From positions 1-43,024 of the forward strand of contig DAOPZC010000043.1 in assembly GCA_035353175.1 (NCBI GenBank): a DNA stretch of 43,024 nt, read 5' to 3'. Shown here piece by piece: positions 9,001 through 16,479 of the stretch. The translations under genes were made by a program, and so were the position numbers. The notes under the pieces were generated by a model that did no database searches, had not been told where the DNA came from, and worked only from the letters and a program-made list of their open reading frames with translations. The stretch comes from DAOPZC01 sp035353175. GTDB taxonomy: Bacteria; Verrucomicrobiota; Kiritimatiellia; RFP12; UBA1067. Each line of letters begins with the position of its first letter. The stretch's first letter is position 1.

Positions 9001-9912
9001 CTTGCGGGGCGCGGCGGGGGAGGCGGAGAGATGCTCGATGACGGCGCTGACCGCCGCGAGCGCGGTCTCGGCGTCGTCTTCGTTCACGCCGGCGCCGATG
9101 CGCCAGAGTCCGCCGGCGGTGCCGCCGAGGCGGTGGGCAGAGAGGAAGGGGCCGTGGGCGGAGTCAACGATCACGAGGTCGGCCTGGCCGGGGGCCGGGG
9201 CGCGGTTGACGGTGGCCTTGGCTGCGGCGAGACGGTTGGCGACGGCGGGCGAGAGCCAGCGGCGGCCCTCGTCGGTGACCGTGAGCGGAATGGCGGGATC
9301 GCGGGTGTCGCGTTGGATGAGCGATCCGCCGCAGAGGGCCTGATAGCCTTTCGGGCCGCACGGGAGGGCGTTCCAGCCGGAGGGCCGGTCTTCCGGCTGC
9401 TGTTCAAAGAAGTGCCGGTTGAAGGCCGCGCCGAGGGCGGTGTTGCCGTTGTGGGGAAAGACGAAGCGGGCGACCGAAGCGGGTTCGAAGCGCAGACGGC
9501 CGGGGAGGTCGAGGCGCAGGAGCTGCTGGGATGCGGGCGTGGCCTCGGCCGCGAGCTCGACGCCGTCGGGCCGCGGGCGGGCGATGACGCGCACGGTGAG
9601 GGCCGCCGAGGCGTAGGAAAAGGTCAGGGCGCCCCTGTCGGGACCGGGCTTCCACGCGAAGGCGAAAAGCGCGTTGGTGGCGTGGAAACGGCTGGCGTCG
9701 AGGACCGCGTTGTCGGAGAAGCGGGCGGACCAGAGGCCGGACTCGCCGTTCCGCCAGACCGAGGCGCTTTTGCCTGCGGGCGTGACGGCGGTGATCGCCC
9801 CGGTGTCGGGGCTGAAGGCGACGGTGCCGGCCGGCGTCCTGATGACGGGAGTTTCGGCGGATGCCGGAACGACGGCCAGCAAGAGAAAGGCGAAAAAGGG
9901 TTTAAAGTTCAT
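6091..9912 (-). CDS. Large secreted DUF6259-like glycosidase-type protein with swapped flanking modules
   Basis: 1273 residues with a signal peptide cleaved near residue 19 (PASA). Order: beta-rich N-terminal domain (about 22-205); module B1 (209-295, TVTDEG...GLWRIG); module A1 (305-410, ILNPYGEAIPA and GGHWFEVGGYSF); TIM-barrel-like core (about 530-810) with SPYTNPTWWC, TLWHP and VLFQDQCGARGW, where Asp685 is a candidate catalytic residue; beta-sandwich (about 845-995); module A2 (1010-1117, IINPYGEIFPA, GGTWWETAAYSF); module B2 (1153-1243). The core resembles DUF6259 proteins, which are glycosidase-like. Modules A look like class-I glutamine-amidotransferase-like or ThuA-type sandwiches (inference). 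A 7-bp repeat tract encodes residues about 960-979. Start MNFKPFFAF is chosen for its signal peptide, although no good ribosome-binding site is seen. Substrate unknown. Confidence 0.75.
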   Translation of the reverse strand: MNFKPFFAFLLLAVVPASAETPVIRTPAGTVAFSPDTGAITAVTPAGKSASVWRNGESGLWSARFSDNAVLDASRFHATNALFAFAWKPGPDRGALTFSYASAALTVRVIARPRPDGVELAAEATPASQQLLRLDLPGRLRFEPASVARFVFPHNGNTALGAAFNRHFFEQQPEDRPSGWNALPCGPKGYQALCGGSLIQRDTRDPAIPLTVTDEGRRWLSPAVANRLAAAKATVNRAPAPGQADLVIVDSAHGPFLSAHRLGGTAGGLWRIGAGVNEDDAETALAAVSAVIEHLSASPAAPRKRIALVSLTSGPERGHWAHAAVADWRGRLAAVAARSRGRVTFVELASPQALLEAARSPDCLCILNPYGEAIPAASDDGLPAVLETIRGFVKAGGHWFEVGGYSFYQTLRPHRYLSYSLSYPVAFSDFMHLESSAGNAALYRVQPRTVKQPWDAAKAPAEIFVPGSLGCGGDEQGGYCDHAFSTCVKPGETWRAPAVRLTLGTPVYEDLARYTAANGLTRPLAHKVKPDTLARLKQSVLLFLGGPAREKCAVLDKLPVPTLVHFSDYLKGGFDKEYPDHLPPNAKFGTPEELKAFFDRAHSLGHLVSPYTNPTWWCDHPKGPTFERDGDGPLLKGLDGKPHYERYSDNDGWTITLWHPAVQAANRTTVRQFTKDYPVDVLFQDQCGARGWQYDSNPASPTPTAYSEGMIAMNDEDSRVVPLGTENGWDRVADYQALLCGLSWGIVPTEHRPQWVRLFKTTVPPDTWEIFPLALAVMHDKAIFMHHDLGQFVTNDRVLSWTLALGYSLSYRATASALATQDAPREWLAWLDRLQKSVCARHLGTPLRDFTHDRAPLFATAGDPRRESDDGIIRATYGDVNLACNLGDIPRTVGGTRLPPYGFRAEAPGMTAGLTPEGNGYVTENRKGKTDLWIYAPSQAKVSVPVPFSGPARVALEDAPTSDLRLPTSDLRPPTSDLLTLTLPQRGSIARIAIPADRAAVAPRDWPGDKPAIGVLDLGPGLAPALTSVTPAAWRAAFEASALAKQHGLTVKTVSTCEALASALAAGPSQFFAIINPYGEIFPAPGPGRWRETLDAVRGYVNNGGTWWETAAYSFHRAAFREGDKWKTELVANAGLDHLRLPIGGGDVDLPAEPLTVTETGKAWLGEALASQIAQNASSVNRGTPSTTAAPATVLVAGIENGFIGGYRLDGWGTLWRVGGFNPNPEVATSVAIAATLHQYTHPPEPLPPAGTRYLYHATLTPAAGWRRVFSWF
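6978..7036. repeat. Heptanucleotide tandem repeat inside a coding region
   Basis: Eight units of GGAGGTC (two of them GGAAGTC) plus a partial ninth, 59 bp in all. They lie within the 1273-residue secreted protein gene. Read on the minus strand the tract encodes a 7-residue repeat, TSDLRPP-like, at residues 960-979. Because the unit is 7 bp, gain or loss of one unit would shift the frame. Confidence 0.95.
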
Positions 9913-9988
9913 AGGGAGTGGTTTACGGAAGGCGCCGGGGAAAGTCAAGCGATTCCGTTTCCCGAAGCGTTTTTTGAGGGATCGAAGC

Positions 9989-10018
9989 TTGCTTGATCCT
10001 GTGAGGATGCGTTATACT
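9989..10018 (+). promoter_or_regulatory. Candidate promoter upstream of DAHP synthase
   Basis: TTGCTT (9989-9994) and TATACT (10013-10018) are 18 bp apart; the -10 box matches consensus at 5 of 6. The predicted leader of about 100 nt contains a small inverted repeat, AGCCCA (10058-10063) with TGGGCT (10073-10078). It has no U-tract, so it is not evidently an attenuator. Confidence 0.4.
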
Positions 10019-10122
10019 ACATAACCATAAAGCTTTGGGACGATTCTGTTACGGAAGAGCCCATAGGGGACGTGGGCTGACGAAGCAGACGTTTCGGGCA
10101 TCGTGTTGATTGTGTGACACCC

Positions 10123-10932
10123 ATGATAGTTGATAAAAACAGCGAGGGGAACGGGTGCGGGCGGGTCGAAGTGGGCGGAGCGGTCTTTGGCGCCCCGCGG
10201 CTGGTCCTGATCGCCGGGCCCTGTACGGTCGAGAGCCGTGAGCAGATGCTTGAAATCGCGTGCGCGGTCAAGGAGGCCGGGGCATCCATGCTGCGCGGGG
10301 GGGCCTTCAAGCCGCGTTCTTCGCCGTATGCGTTCCAAGGCCTTTTGGGCAAGGGGCTCGACATCTTGGCCGAAGCGCGCGAGCGCACGGGCTTGCCAGT
10401 GGTGACGGAGGTTTTGGAGTCCTCGCATCTTTCCGCCGTCGCGGCCGTGGCGGATATGCTCCAGATCGGCTCGCGCAACATGCACAATTCCGTCCTGCTG
10501 CGGGACGCAGGGGCAACCGGCAAGCCGGTGCTGCTCAAGCGTGGCATGAGCGCCACCATCCAGGAGTATCTGTATGCGGCCGAATACGTTCTTGACGCGG
10601 GATCGCGGCGGGTCGTGCTGTGCGAACGCGGGATCCGCACCTTCGAAACGGCGACCCGGTTCACGCTGGATCTCTCGGCCGTGCCGCTGCTGAAAGAGCG
10701 GACGTGGCTGCCGGTGATCGTGGACCCGAGCCATGGGACAGGCAAAGCGTCGCTGGTGCCGGCCATGGCCCGCGCGGCGGTGGCGTGCGGCGCGGACGGC
10801 ATCATGATGGAGGTCCATGCCCATCCGGAACAGGCGCTCTGCGACGGGGACCAGAGCGAGACGCCAGAGATGTTTTTCAAGGTCGTCAGGGAACTGCGCG
10901 CGGTCGCCGAGGCGGTCGGCAGGACGGTGTGA
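10123..10932 (+). CDS. aroF: 3-deoxy-7-phosphoheptulonate (DAHP) synthase, type I-beta
   Basis: About 270 residues; it condenses phosphoenolpyruvate and erythrose-4-phosphate into DAHP, the first step of the shikimate pathway, in the cytoplasm. Hallmarks are LIAGPCTVES, GGAFKPRSSPYAFQGL, LQIGSRNMHN, LLKRGMSATIQEY, LCERGIRTFE and VDPSHGTG. GIRTF and the absence of the KdsA-specific Asn motif favour DAHP synthase over KDO8P synthase. There is no ACT or chorismate-mutase fusion and only a short N-terminus, so feedback control by those modules is not expected. The ATG at 10123 is used; an in-frame GTG at 10114 is possible. Neither has a good ribosome-binding site. It lies 57 bp before a secreted cytochrome gene and near a Rid/chorismatase-like gene. 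Confidence 0.92.
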   Translation: MIVDKNSEGNGCGRVEVGGAVFGAPRLVLIAGPCTVESREQMLEIACAVKEAGASMLRGGAFKPRSSPYAFQGLLGKGLDILAEARERTGLPVVTEVLESSHLSAVAAVADMLQIGSRNMHNSVLLRDAGATGKPVLLKRGMSATIQEYLYAAEYVLDAGSRRVVLCERGIRTFETATRFTLDLSAVPLLKERTWLPVIVDPSHGTGKASLVPAMARAAVACGADGIMMEVHAHPEQALCDGDQSETPEMFFKVVRELRAVAEAVGRTV

Positions 10933-10959
10933 TCCAGTCAATAATACACGGGGCTCTTT

Positions 10960-10972
10960 TGCACATTGTGCA
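10960..10972. promoter_or_regulatory. Palindrome upstream of the cytochrome gene
   Basis: TGCACA-T-TGTGCA is an inverted repeat with a single central base. It is 17 nt before the ATG of the propeller-cytochrome gene and could be an operator for a dimeric regulator. No regulator is assigned. Confidence 0.35.
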
Positions 10973-10989
10973 GGCGAGGAGATGGCGGG

Positions 10990-12855
10990 ATGAAGGCTGT
11001 GAAGCGTGTTTTTCTTGGGGGTGTCGTGGCGGGGTTCGCGTTGTGCTCGGGGGCGGTCTCTTATCTGTCACCTGAATGCATGGCGGTCGCGCCGGACGGC
11101 AAGACGATGTATGTGACGGCCGCCACGGCGGGCAAGCTGCTGCTGTTCGATGCCGCCGGCGGCAAAGTGGCGGGCGAGTGGTCCCTGCCGTGCAATCCGA
11201 GCGGCGTGGCCGTGGCCGCGGACGGGACGGTCTATGTGACGGGCGGCGGCGGCGACGGCGTCCTGTTGAAGCTGAGCGCGAAAGGGAACGTGTTGGCCAA
11301 GCTCGGGACCGGCCACACGCCCATGGCGCCGGTGGTGGGCTCGGACGGCAAGACGGTGTATGTGCTGAACCGTTTCAACAACGGCGTGGCCGTGATCGAC
11401 GCGGGCGCGATGAAGGTCAAGGCGGTTGTGCCGGTGCCGCGCGAGCCGCATGCGGCGGTGCTCGGGGCCGGCGGGAAGCTGCTGTTTGTGGCGAACCATC
11501 TGCCTGCCTGCCGCGCGACGGACGATGTGGTGTCCGCCTCGGTTTCGGTGATCGACGCCGCGTCGAACAAGCTGGTCAAAAACATTCCTCTCCCCAACGG
11601 CTCGACCGGGGTGCGCGGCATCGGCGCGTCGGCGGACGGCAAGACCGTATACGTGACCCACACGTTCGGCCGGTATCAGCTGCCGACCACCCAGCTCGAG
11701 CGCGGCTGGATGAACACGGCGGGCCTGAGCGTCATCAACGGCGAGACCGGCGAGTATGTCAATACGGCGCTTCTCGACGACGTGGATCTGGGCGCGGCGA
11801 ATCCGTGGGGCGTGGCGGTCACTGCCGACGGCAAAAGCCTGATCGTGGCGCATGCCGGCACACGCGAGATCAGCGTGATCGACCGCGAAGCGTTCCACGC
11901 ACGGCTGGAGAAAGCGGCCAAGAACGAGAAGGTCACGGAAGTCACTAAGTCGGCGTCCGATGTGCCGAACGACCTCTCGTTTCTCGTGACCATCCGCCGC
12001 CGCATCAGGCTGGGCGGCGACGGCCCGCGCGGCGTTGCGGCCGTGGGCGGCAAGGTCTATGCGGCGCTGTATTTTACGGACGCTCTGGCGGAGGTCCCGC
12101 TGTCTGACGCGGTGGCGAAGCCGAACCTGATCGCGCTCGGCGCGCCGGTGGACTTGAGCCGGGACCGCGTGCGCCGCGGCGAAATGCTGTGGAACGACGG
12201 GGCGATGTGCTTCCAGCAGTGGCAGAGCTGCGCGAGTTGCCATCCCGACGGACGGACGGACGCCCTGAACTGGGACCTGGTGAACGACGGCATCGGCAAC
12301 CCGAAGCAGAGCAAGAGCTTGATCTACACGCATCTGACGCCGCCGACGATGGTGACGGGCATCCGCCCCGACCTGATGGCCTGCAACCGGAAGGGGCTGA
12401 CGCATATCCAGTTCGTGGTGCGCCCCGAGGAGGATGCCGTGTGCCTCGACGCGTATACGATGTCGCTGAAACCGGTGCCGAGCCCGTATCTCGTCAAGGC
12501 GTCGCTCTTTTCGGGGCCGCTTTCCAAAGAGGCGAAAAAAGGTGCCGCGCTCTTCAAAAAGGCCGGCTGCGCGGAGTGCCACCCGACAAGCAAGGCTGGC
12601 CCGAGCGGCGAGCGGCTCTACACGAACCTCAAGAAATACGACCTGGGGCTGGGCGTCGGCAACGAGGAGAAGCGCGAGTTTGACACGCCCACGTTGGTCG
12701 AGGCGTGGCGCTCTGCGCCGTACCTGTACGACGGGCGCGCGGCGACGATGGAAGAGGTCCTTACGACGTGTAACCCGAAGGACATGCACGGCGCCACAAA
12801 GGGGTTGAAACCCGAAGAGATCAAGGCGCTGGCGGAATATGTCCTGTCGCTTTAA
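10990..12855 (+). CDS. Secreted beta-propeller di-heme cytochrome c
   Basis: 621 residues with an N-terminal signal peptide (hydrophobic to about residue 20). Residues about 22-385 are YVTN/NHL-like propeller repeats, with recurring ADGKTVYVT and VIDAASNK-type blades. The C-terminal third carries two CxxCH heme c sites, CASCH (414-418) and CAECH (527-531), arranged as in MauG/cytochrome c peroxidase-like di-heme proteins; DTPTLVEAWRSAPYLYDGRA (about 564-583) is also typical of that group. It is expected to be an exported redox protein or surface-exposed electron carrier. Electron partner unknown. The start is set by a GAGGAG ribosome-binding site 8 nt upstream. Downstream genes include the c-type cytochrome assembly pair that would mature it. 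Confidence 0.85.
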   Translation: MKAVKRVFLGGVVAGFALCSGAVSYLSPECMAVAPDGKTMYVTAATAGKLLLFDAAGGKVAGEWSLPCNPSGVAVAADGTVYVTGGGGDGVLLKLSAKGNVLAKLGTGHTPMAPVVGSDGKTVYVLNRFNNGVAVIDAGAMKVKAVVPVPREPHAAVLGAGGKLLFVANHLPACRATDDVVSASVSVIDAASNKLVKNIPLPNGSTGVRGIGASADGKTVYVTHTFGRYQLPTTQLERGWMNTAGLSVINGETGEYVNTALLDDVDLGAANPWGVAVTADGKSLIVAHAGTREISVIDREAFHARLEKAAKNEKVTEVTKSASDVPNDLSFLVTIRRRIRLGGDGPRGVAAVGGKVYAALYFTDALAEVPLSDAVAKPNLIALGAPVDLSRDRVRRGEMLWNDGAMCFQQWQSCASCHPDGRTDALNWDLVNDGIGNPKQSKSLIYTHLTPPTMVTGIRPDLMACNRKGLTHIQFVVRPEEDAVCLDAYTMSLKPVPSPYLVKASLFSGPLSKEAKKGAALFKKAGCAECHPTSKAGPSGERLYTNLKKYDLGLGVGNEEKREFDTPTLVEAWRSAPYLYDGRAATMEEVLTTCNPKDMHGATKGLKPEEIKALAEYVLSL

Positions 12856-12880
12856 GCGTTGTCAAGGCGCATAAGACCTG

Positions 12881-12890
12881 TGTGATCACA
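12881..12890. promoter_or_regulatory. TGTGATCACA palindrome before the Rid-like gene
   Basis: A perfect 10-bp palindrome in the 49-bp gap between the cytochrome and Rid-like genes, ending 14 nt before the ATG at 12905. It resembles CRP half-sites without their central spacer. Any role is speculative. Confidence 0.25.
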
Positions 12891-12904
12891 AGAGGAATTT
12901 GCTC

Positions 12905-13939
12905 ATGGGAATGAAGGGTGTTGTTCACGGCGGTGTGGCGCGGCTTCAGGAAATGGGACTGCTGGATGTGGCGCAGGGGGTGCCTGCGGCGGTTCACGGC
13001 CGCGCGTTTTCACAGACGGGCTGGGGCAGCCGCGAGCAGCTGTTCCGCGCGGCGGTGGGGGCGAAGGGGACGTCGGTCCCGCAGCTCTGGCTGTGCGGCG
13101 GCACGGGCGGGTTGCCGCCGGTGTATCAGCGGTTTGTGGTCGGGGGCGTCGAGCCGCGGCTCATCCGTCGCCACGGTTGCACGGTCGGCGTCGTTTACCA
13201 TGACGAGTACGCCGAGTACTGTCTGCTGACGGGGGTTCTGCCGCACGACTTGAGCGCGTCGCGCGAGGCGCAGACCACGGCGGTCTTCGAGGGCATCGAG
13301 GACGCGCTGGGCGACGCGGGCATGACCTTCGCGAACGTGGCCCGCACCTGGCTGTACATGGACAAGATTTTGGAGTGGTACGAGCCCTTCAACCGCGCGC
13401 GCGACGCGTTTTTCCGCTCGCGCAAGGTGTACGACGGCCTGGTGCCGGCCAGCACCGGGATCGGCAGCGCCAACCTCTGCGGGTCGGCGATCACGGCGTG
13501 CGCGATCGCGGTGAAGCCGAAGGTGCGCGGCGCGGTCACGGTGGAGGCGGTGCCTTCGCCGCTTCAGTGCGCCGCGCTGGAATATGGCAGCTCCTTTAGC
13601 CGGGCCGTCGAGATCGGCACGCCCGAATACCGGACCCTGATGGTGTCGGGCACGGCCAGCATCGAGCCCGGCGGCGCCACGGCGCACGTGGGCGACGTCA
13701 AGAAGCAAATCCAGCTCACGATGGAGGTGGTGGAGGCGATCCTGACGTCGCGCGGCATGGGCTGGAAAGACGCGACGCGGGCGGTGATGTACCTGAAGAA
13801 AGCGGCTTATATGGAGGTGTGGCAGGCGTGGCTGAAGGCGCATGCGTTGGAGTCGATGCCGCTGATCACCATCGAGGCGGATGTTTGCCGCGACGACCTG
13901 CTGGTGGAGATCGAGGTCGACACGGTGGCGAAGGCTTGA
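12905..13939 (+). CDS. Rid/YjgF-superfamily protein, chorismatase-like layout
   Basis: 344 residues, no signal peptide. The C-terminal part is a Rid-type domain (about 235-340: VSGTASIEP, DVKKQIQLTMEVVEAIL, ITIEADVCRDDLLVEIEV). The N-terminal half also looks like a divergent Rid fold, with an acidic helix pair and ARTWLYMDKILEWYEPFNRARDAFF at 146-170 followed by PASTGIG at 181-187. Two Rid-like halves and the PA.TGIG motif recall chorismatases of the FkbO/Hyg5 group, which hydrolyse chorismate; plain RidA enzymes are about 130 residues. The enzymatic role is inference. The ATG at 12905 has AGAGGA 8 nt upstream. It lies between the cytochrome and its maturation genes and overlaps the following gene by 4 nt. 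Confidence 0.7.
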   Translation: MGMKGVVHGGVARLQEMGLLDVAQGVPAAVHGRAFSQTGWGSREQLFRAAVGAKGTSVPQLWLCGGTGGLPPVYQRFVVGGVEPRLIRRHGCTVGVVYHDEYAEYCLLTGVLPHDLSASREAQTTAVFEGIEDALGDAGMTFANVARTWLYMDKILEWYEPFNRARDAFFRSRKVYDGLVPASTGIGSANLCGSAITACAIAVKPKVRGAVTVEAVPSPLQCAALEYGSSFSRAVEIGTPEYRTLMVSGTASIEPGGATAHVGDVKKQIQLTMEVVEAILTSRGMGWKDATRAVMYLKKAAYMEVWQAWLKAHALESMPLITIEADVCRDDLLVEIEVDTVAKA

Positions 13940-14700
13940 ACCTTTTTTTGAACAGAGTGGCCGGTTTGGGCGGCGCGGCGTGGCTGTGCTGGCTCTTGGC
14001 GCTGGGGGCCGTGGCGCTTGCGTTCCCGGGGCCGGAGCGGTCGGGCGCGTTCATGGCGTGCACCCTCATGCAGCTCCTGTCGGCCGGACTGGCGCTCCTG
14101 CTGTTGTTCAACGGCCTGCGCGCCGCCGGCCGCCGGCGCTTCGATTCCGCACTGCTGCACCTCGGGTGCGCGTGCGTGCTCGCGGGCTGGCTCGCGGGAC
14201 AGCATGCGGTCCGCACCGCCACGCTTGACCGTCCCGCTTCCGGCGCCATGGTGATGGTCGACGGCGACACCTCGGACAAGTTGTGGGACGGGCCGTATCT
14301 CACCAACTTCGTCGGCCGCGTTCCCTTTTCCGTGAAGCTGGAGAAGTTTTTTGTTGAGCGCTATGAGCGCAACGCGCTTGACCGCGACGCCGGGCGCGAC
14401 GCTCCGGTGCGGGAGTACCGCAGCCGCGTGACGATCGCGGAGCCGGGCAAGCCGCCTTACGTGGCGAACGTCCGCGTGAACCATCCCGCGTATGTGCGCG
14501 GCTTCCACATTTATCAGATGAGCTGGGGAGAGAACGCCGACCAGTTCGGCCGGCCGGTGGTTTATACCGTGCTGCAGTTCATCCGCGATCCTGGCTTGCC
14601 GCTCGTCTATGCCGGGTTCGTCGTGCTCTTTGCGGGCGTGCTGCTGTTTGCGGCGAGGATTTTTAGGGCGAAGACGCCGCATGGGGAGGTGCCGTCATGA
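13936..14700 (+). CDS. ResB-like cytochrome c biogenesis protein
   Basis: About 254 residues with three N-terminal membrane helices (about 12-30, 37-55, 63-80) and a final helix near 220-242 flanking a periplasmic domain. LLHLGCACVLAGW in helix 3 resembles the heme-handling helix of ResB. Periplasmic blocks (PFSVKLEKFFVERYE, SRVTIAEPGKPPY, VNHPAYVRGFHIYQMSWG) match the ResB core. In system II, ResB/CcsB and CcsA/ResC move heme outward and attach it to CxxCH sites. The start is uncertain: TTG 13936 gives a TTGA overlap with the upstream stop; GTG 13957 is an alternative. It overlaps the next gene by 4 nt (ATGA), indicating translational coupling. It is short compared with full ResB. Confidence 0.8.
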   Translation: MNLFLNRVAGLGGAAWLCWLLALGAVALAFPGPERSGAFMACTLMQLLSAGLALLLLFNGLRAAGRRRFDSALLHLGCACVLAGWLAGQHAVRTATLDRPASGAMVMVDGDTSDKLWDGPYLTNFVGRVPFSVKLEKFFVERYERNALDRDAGRDAPVREYRSRVTIAEPGKPPYVANVRVNHPAYVRGFHIYQMSWGENADQFGRPVVYTVLQFIRDPGLPLVYAGFVVLFAGVLLFAARIFRAKTPHGEVPS

Positions 14701-15482
14701 TGGTCAAGATGACCCTGCAGGGCGGCCTCATCTACCTGACGCTGGTGTTGTTCGTGGCGACGGTGGCCGCGCGGCGCTGCGGTTGGCGGGCCGTGGGGCG
14801 CGGTTTTTGGGGCGCTGGATTTGCGGCGGCGGTCGCCTCGGTCGTCTGGCGCGGCCTTCATACGGGGCACCCCCCGATGCAGAACCTCTTCGAGTTCTTT
14901 CTGTGTATGGCGGCCGCGCTCTGGCCGCTGTCGCAGTGGAGCCGCTGGAAAAACGGCATCGACACGGACGCGCGTGACGCGCTGCTCGGCGCACTGATTC
15001 TTTTCCCGGCCGGCTTCGTTTTCGGCGAAGAGGTCCGGCGCCTGCCGCCGGCCCTGCAGAGCCCGCTTTTCGTGCCGCATGTGGCGAGCTATGTGGCCGG
15101 CTATGTGATGCTGGCGCGTGCCGCGCTGATGGCGCTGCCGCTGATGTGCGCGCCCGGAGACGCGGCGCGGGTGCGGCAGGCCGACGTGGCGACGCGGCAG
15201 ACCGCGGCGGCGGGCTTCGTGCTCTTGACGCTCGGGCTGCTCTTGGGGTCGCTGTGGGGCAAGATCTGCTGGGGCCACTACTGGCAGTGGGACCCCAAGG
15301 AGATGTGGTCGCTGGCCACATGGCTGATGTATGGCGGCTACTTCCACTACCGCCTTAAAAACGGCGTGCGCGCGCCGAAGACGCTGGCGGCCCTGCTCTG
15401 GCTGGGTCTGCTCTTCGTGGTGTTGACGCTGACGTGGATCAACGTTTCGCGCCTTTTCGCCGGCATGCACAACTATGCGTGA
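14697..15482 (+). CDS. ccsA: CcsA/ResC-type cytochrome c assembly protein
   Basis: 261 residues with about eight hydrophobic helices. The tryptophan-rich heme-binding WWD-type loop is clear: WGHYWQWDPKEMWSLATW at about 190-207. Conserved His residues are present at HVASYVAGY (near 122) and in the last residues (GMHNYA). These are hallmarks of the heme exporter/ligase of cytochrome c system II. The partner ResB-like gene overlaps its start by 4 nt, and the natural client is the di-heme cytochrome encoded at 10990. Its tail overlaps the convergent DUF523 gene by 10 bp. Confidence 0.93.
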   Translation: MMVKMTLQGGLIYLTLVLFVATVAARRCGWRAVGRGFWGAGFAAAVASVVWRGLHTGHPPMQNLFEFFLCMAAALWPLSQWSRWKNGIDTDARDALLGALILFPAGFVFGEEVRRLPPALQSPLFVPHVASYVAGYVMLARAALMALPLMCAPGDAARVRQADVATRQTAAAGFVLLTLGLLLGSLWGKICWGHYWQWDPKEMWSLATWLMYGGYFHYRLKNGVRAPKTLAALLWLGLLFVVLTLTWINVSRLFAGMHNYA

Positions 15483-16441
15483 TTGCGCAGCTTCAGCTCC
15501 GCCGGGTGCGGATAGAGGTAGTGCTGCTGCATCAGGTAGGTGATCTGGTGCTTGAAGATGTAGTGTCGGAAAAGCGTGACCGGCACGATCAGCGGGACCT
15601 GTTCGCGCGCATACTCGTCGGTCACGAAGACCAGCTCCTCGCGCTCCTCCGGCGACAGGTGTTCCGTGAAGTAGCCCTGCATGTGCTGGAGCACGTTGAC
15701 GTGTCGGCCTGTGGTCGCCCTCTCGGCCATCGCCGCGAGGAACCGCGCCTCGTAGGCGTTCAGCGTCTCCGCAAGGTTGGCGGGCGCGGCCGCGGCGGCG
15801 AGCCGTCCCAGTTCGCTCAGGCCTTCGGGGGCGTGGGCCATGAGCAAGTATTTGGACTGGGCGTGGAACTCCTGCAGGACGCGGACGGACGGCGCCGCCA
15901 GGACGTCGTCGCGGAACCGTTTGAGCGCGAAGATCCGCTCGATGAAGTTTTCCCGCAGATCGGGGTCGTGCAGGCGTCCCTCTTCCTCGCACGGCAGCGA
16001 GGGAAACGCGCGGGTGAACGCGCGGGCGAAAAGTCCGGACGTGTAGCGGCTGGTGGGTTCGCCCTCTTCCGTGTAGAGCTTGACGTGGAACAGGCCGGAG
16101 GAGGGCGACTTGGATTTGAAGATGAAGCCGTGCAGGTTCTTGCCCTTCAGTTCTTCGACGGCCCCGGAACAGTAGTCCTGCATCTGCCGCGTGTAATCGG
16201 TGCCGGTTTTGTTGCCGATGAGGCGTGGCTCTTCGGGCGTGCCGACCAAGTGCATGGATTCGCGCGGCACCGGCAGGCCGCAGCCGACTTCCGGACACAC
16301 CGGCACGTAATCGAAATAGGGCCCCAGCGTGTCGGTCAGGTAAGCGTCGTGCTTGTGCTGGCCGTCGAAGCGGACCTTCTCGCCCAGCAGGCAGGCGGAG
16401 ACGCCGATCGGGATTTTCGTGAACGTCGGTGTCGTTTTCAT
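15473..16441 (-). CDS. DUF523/DUF1722 (YbgA-type) protein
   Basis: 322 residues, cytoplasmic. The N-terminal half (about 8-160) is DUF523: IGVSACLLGEKVRFDG at 8-23, CPEVGCGLPVPRE, GFIFKSKSPSSG. The C-terminal half (about 185-315) is DUF1722: FHAQSKYLLMAH, YEARFLAAMA, HVNVLQHMQGYF. The Cys residues in ACLLG and PEVGCG are conserved in the family and could bind metal or a cluster. Biological role is not established; some relatives occur beside photolyases, but no such gene is nearby. Start MKTTPTF is chosen because homology begins there; there is no good ribosome-binding site. The open frame upstream to 18001 is antisense-type shadow of the neighbouring gene. Confidence 0.9.
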   Translation of the reverse strand: MKTTPTFTKIPIGVSACLLGEKVRFDGQHKHDAYLTDTLGPYFDYVPVCPEVGCGLPVPRESMHLVGTPEEPRLIGNKTGTDYTRQMQDYCSGAVEELKGKNLHGFIFKSKSPSSGLFHVKLYTEEGEPTSRYTSGLFARAFTRAFPSLPCEEEGRLHDPDLRENFIERIFALKRFRDDVLAAPSVRVLQEFHAQSKYLLMAHAPEGLSELGRLAAAAAPANLAETLNAYEARFLAAMAERATTGRHVNVLQHMQGYFTEHLSPEEREELVFVTDEYAREQVPLIVPVTLFRHYIFKHQITYLMQQHYLYPHPAELKLRNHA

Positions 16442-16479
16442 AATAAAGTCCGTCGGAGCCGCGTGCGGGCTCGCCGGTG

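Noticed and set aside
7552..9996. An 814-codon open frame on the plus strand opposite the 1273-residue gene
   Set aside because: It is Gly/Val/Ala/Arg-rich with no recognisable domain and is the expected shadow of a high-GC gene; the minus-strand gene has a signal peptide and domain repeats.
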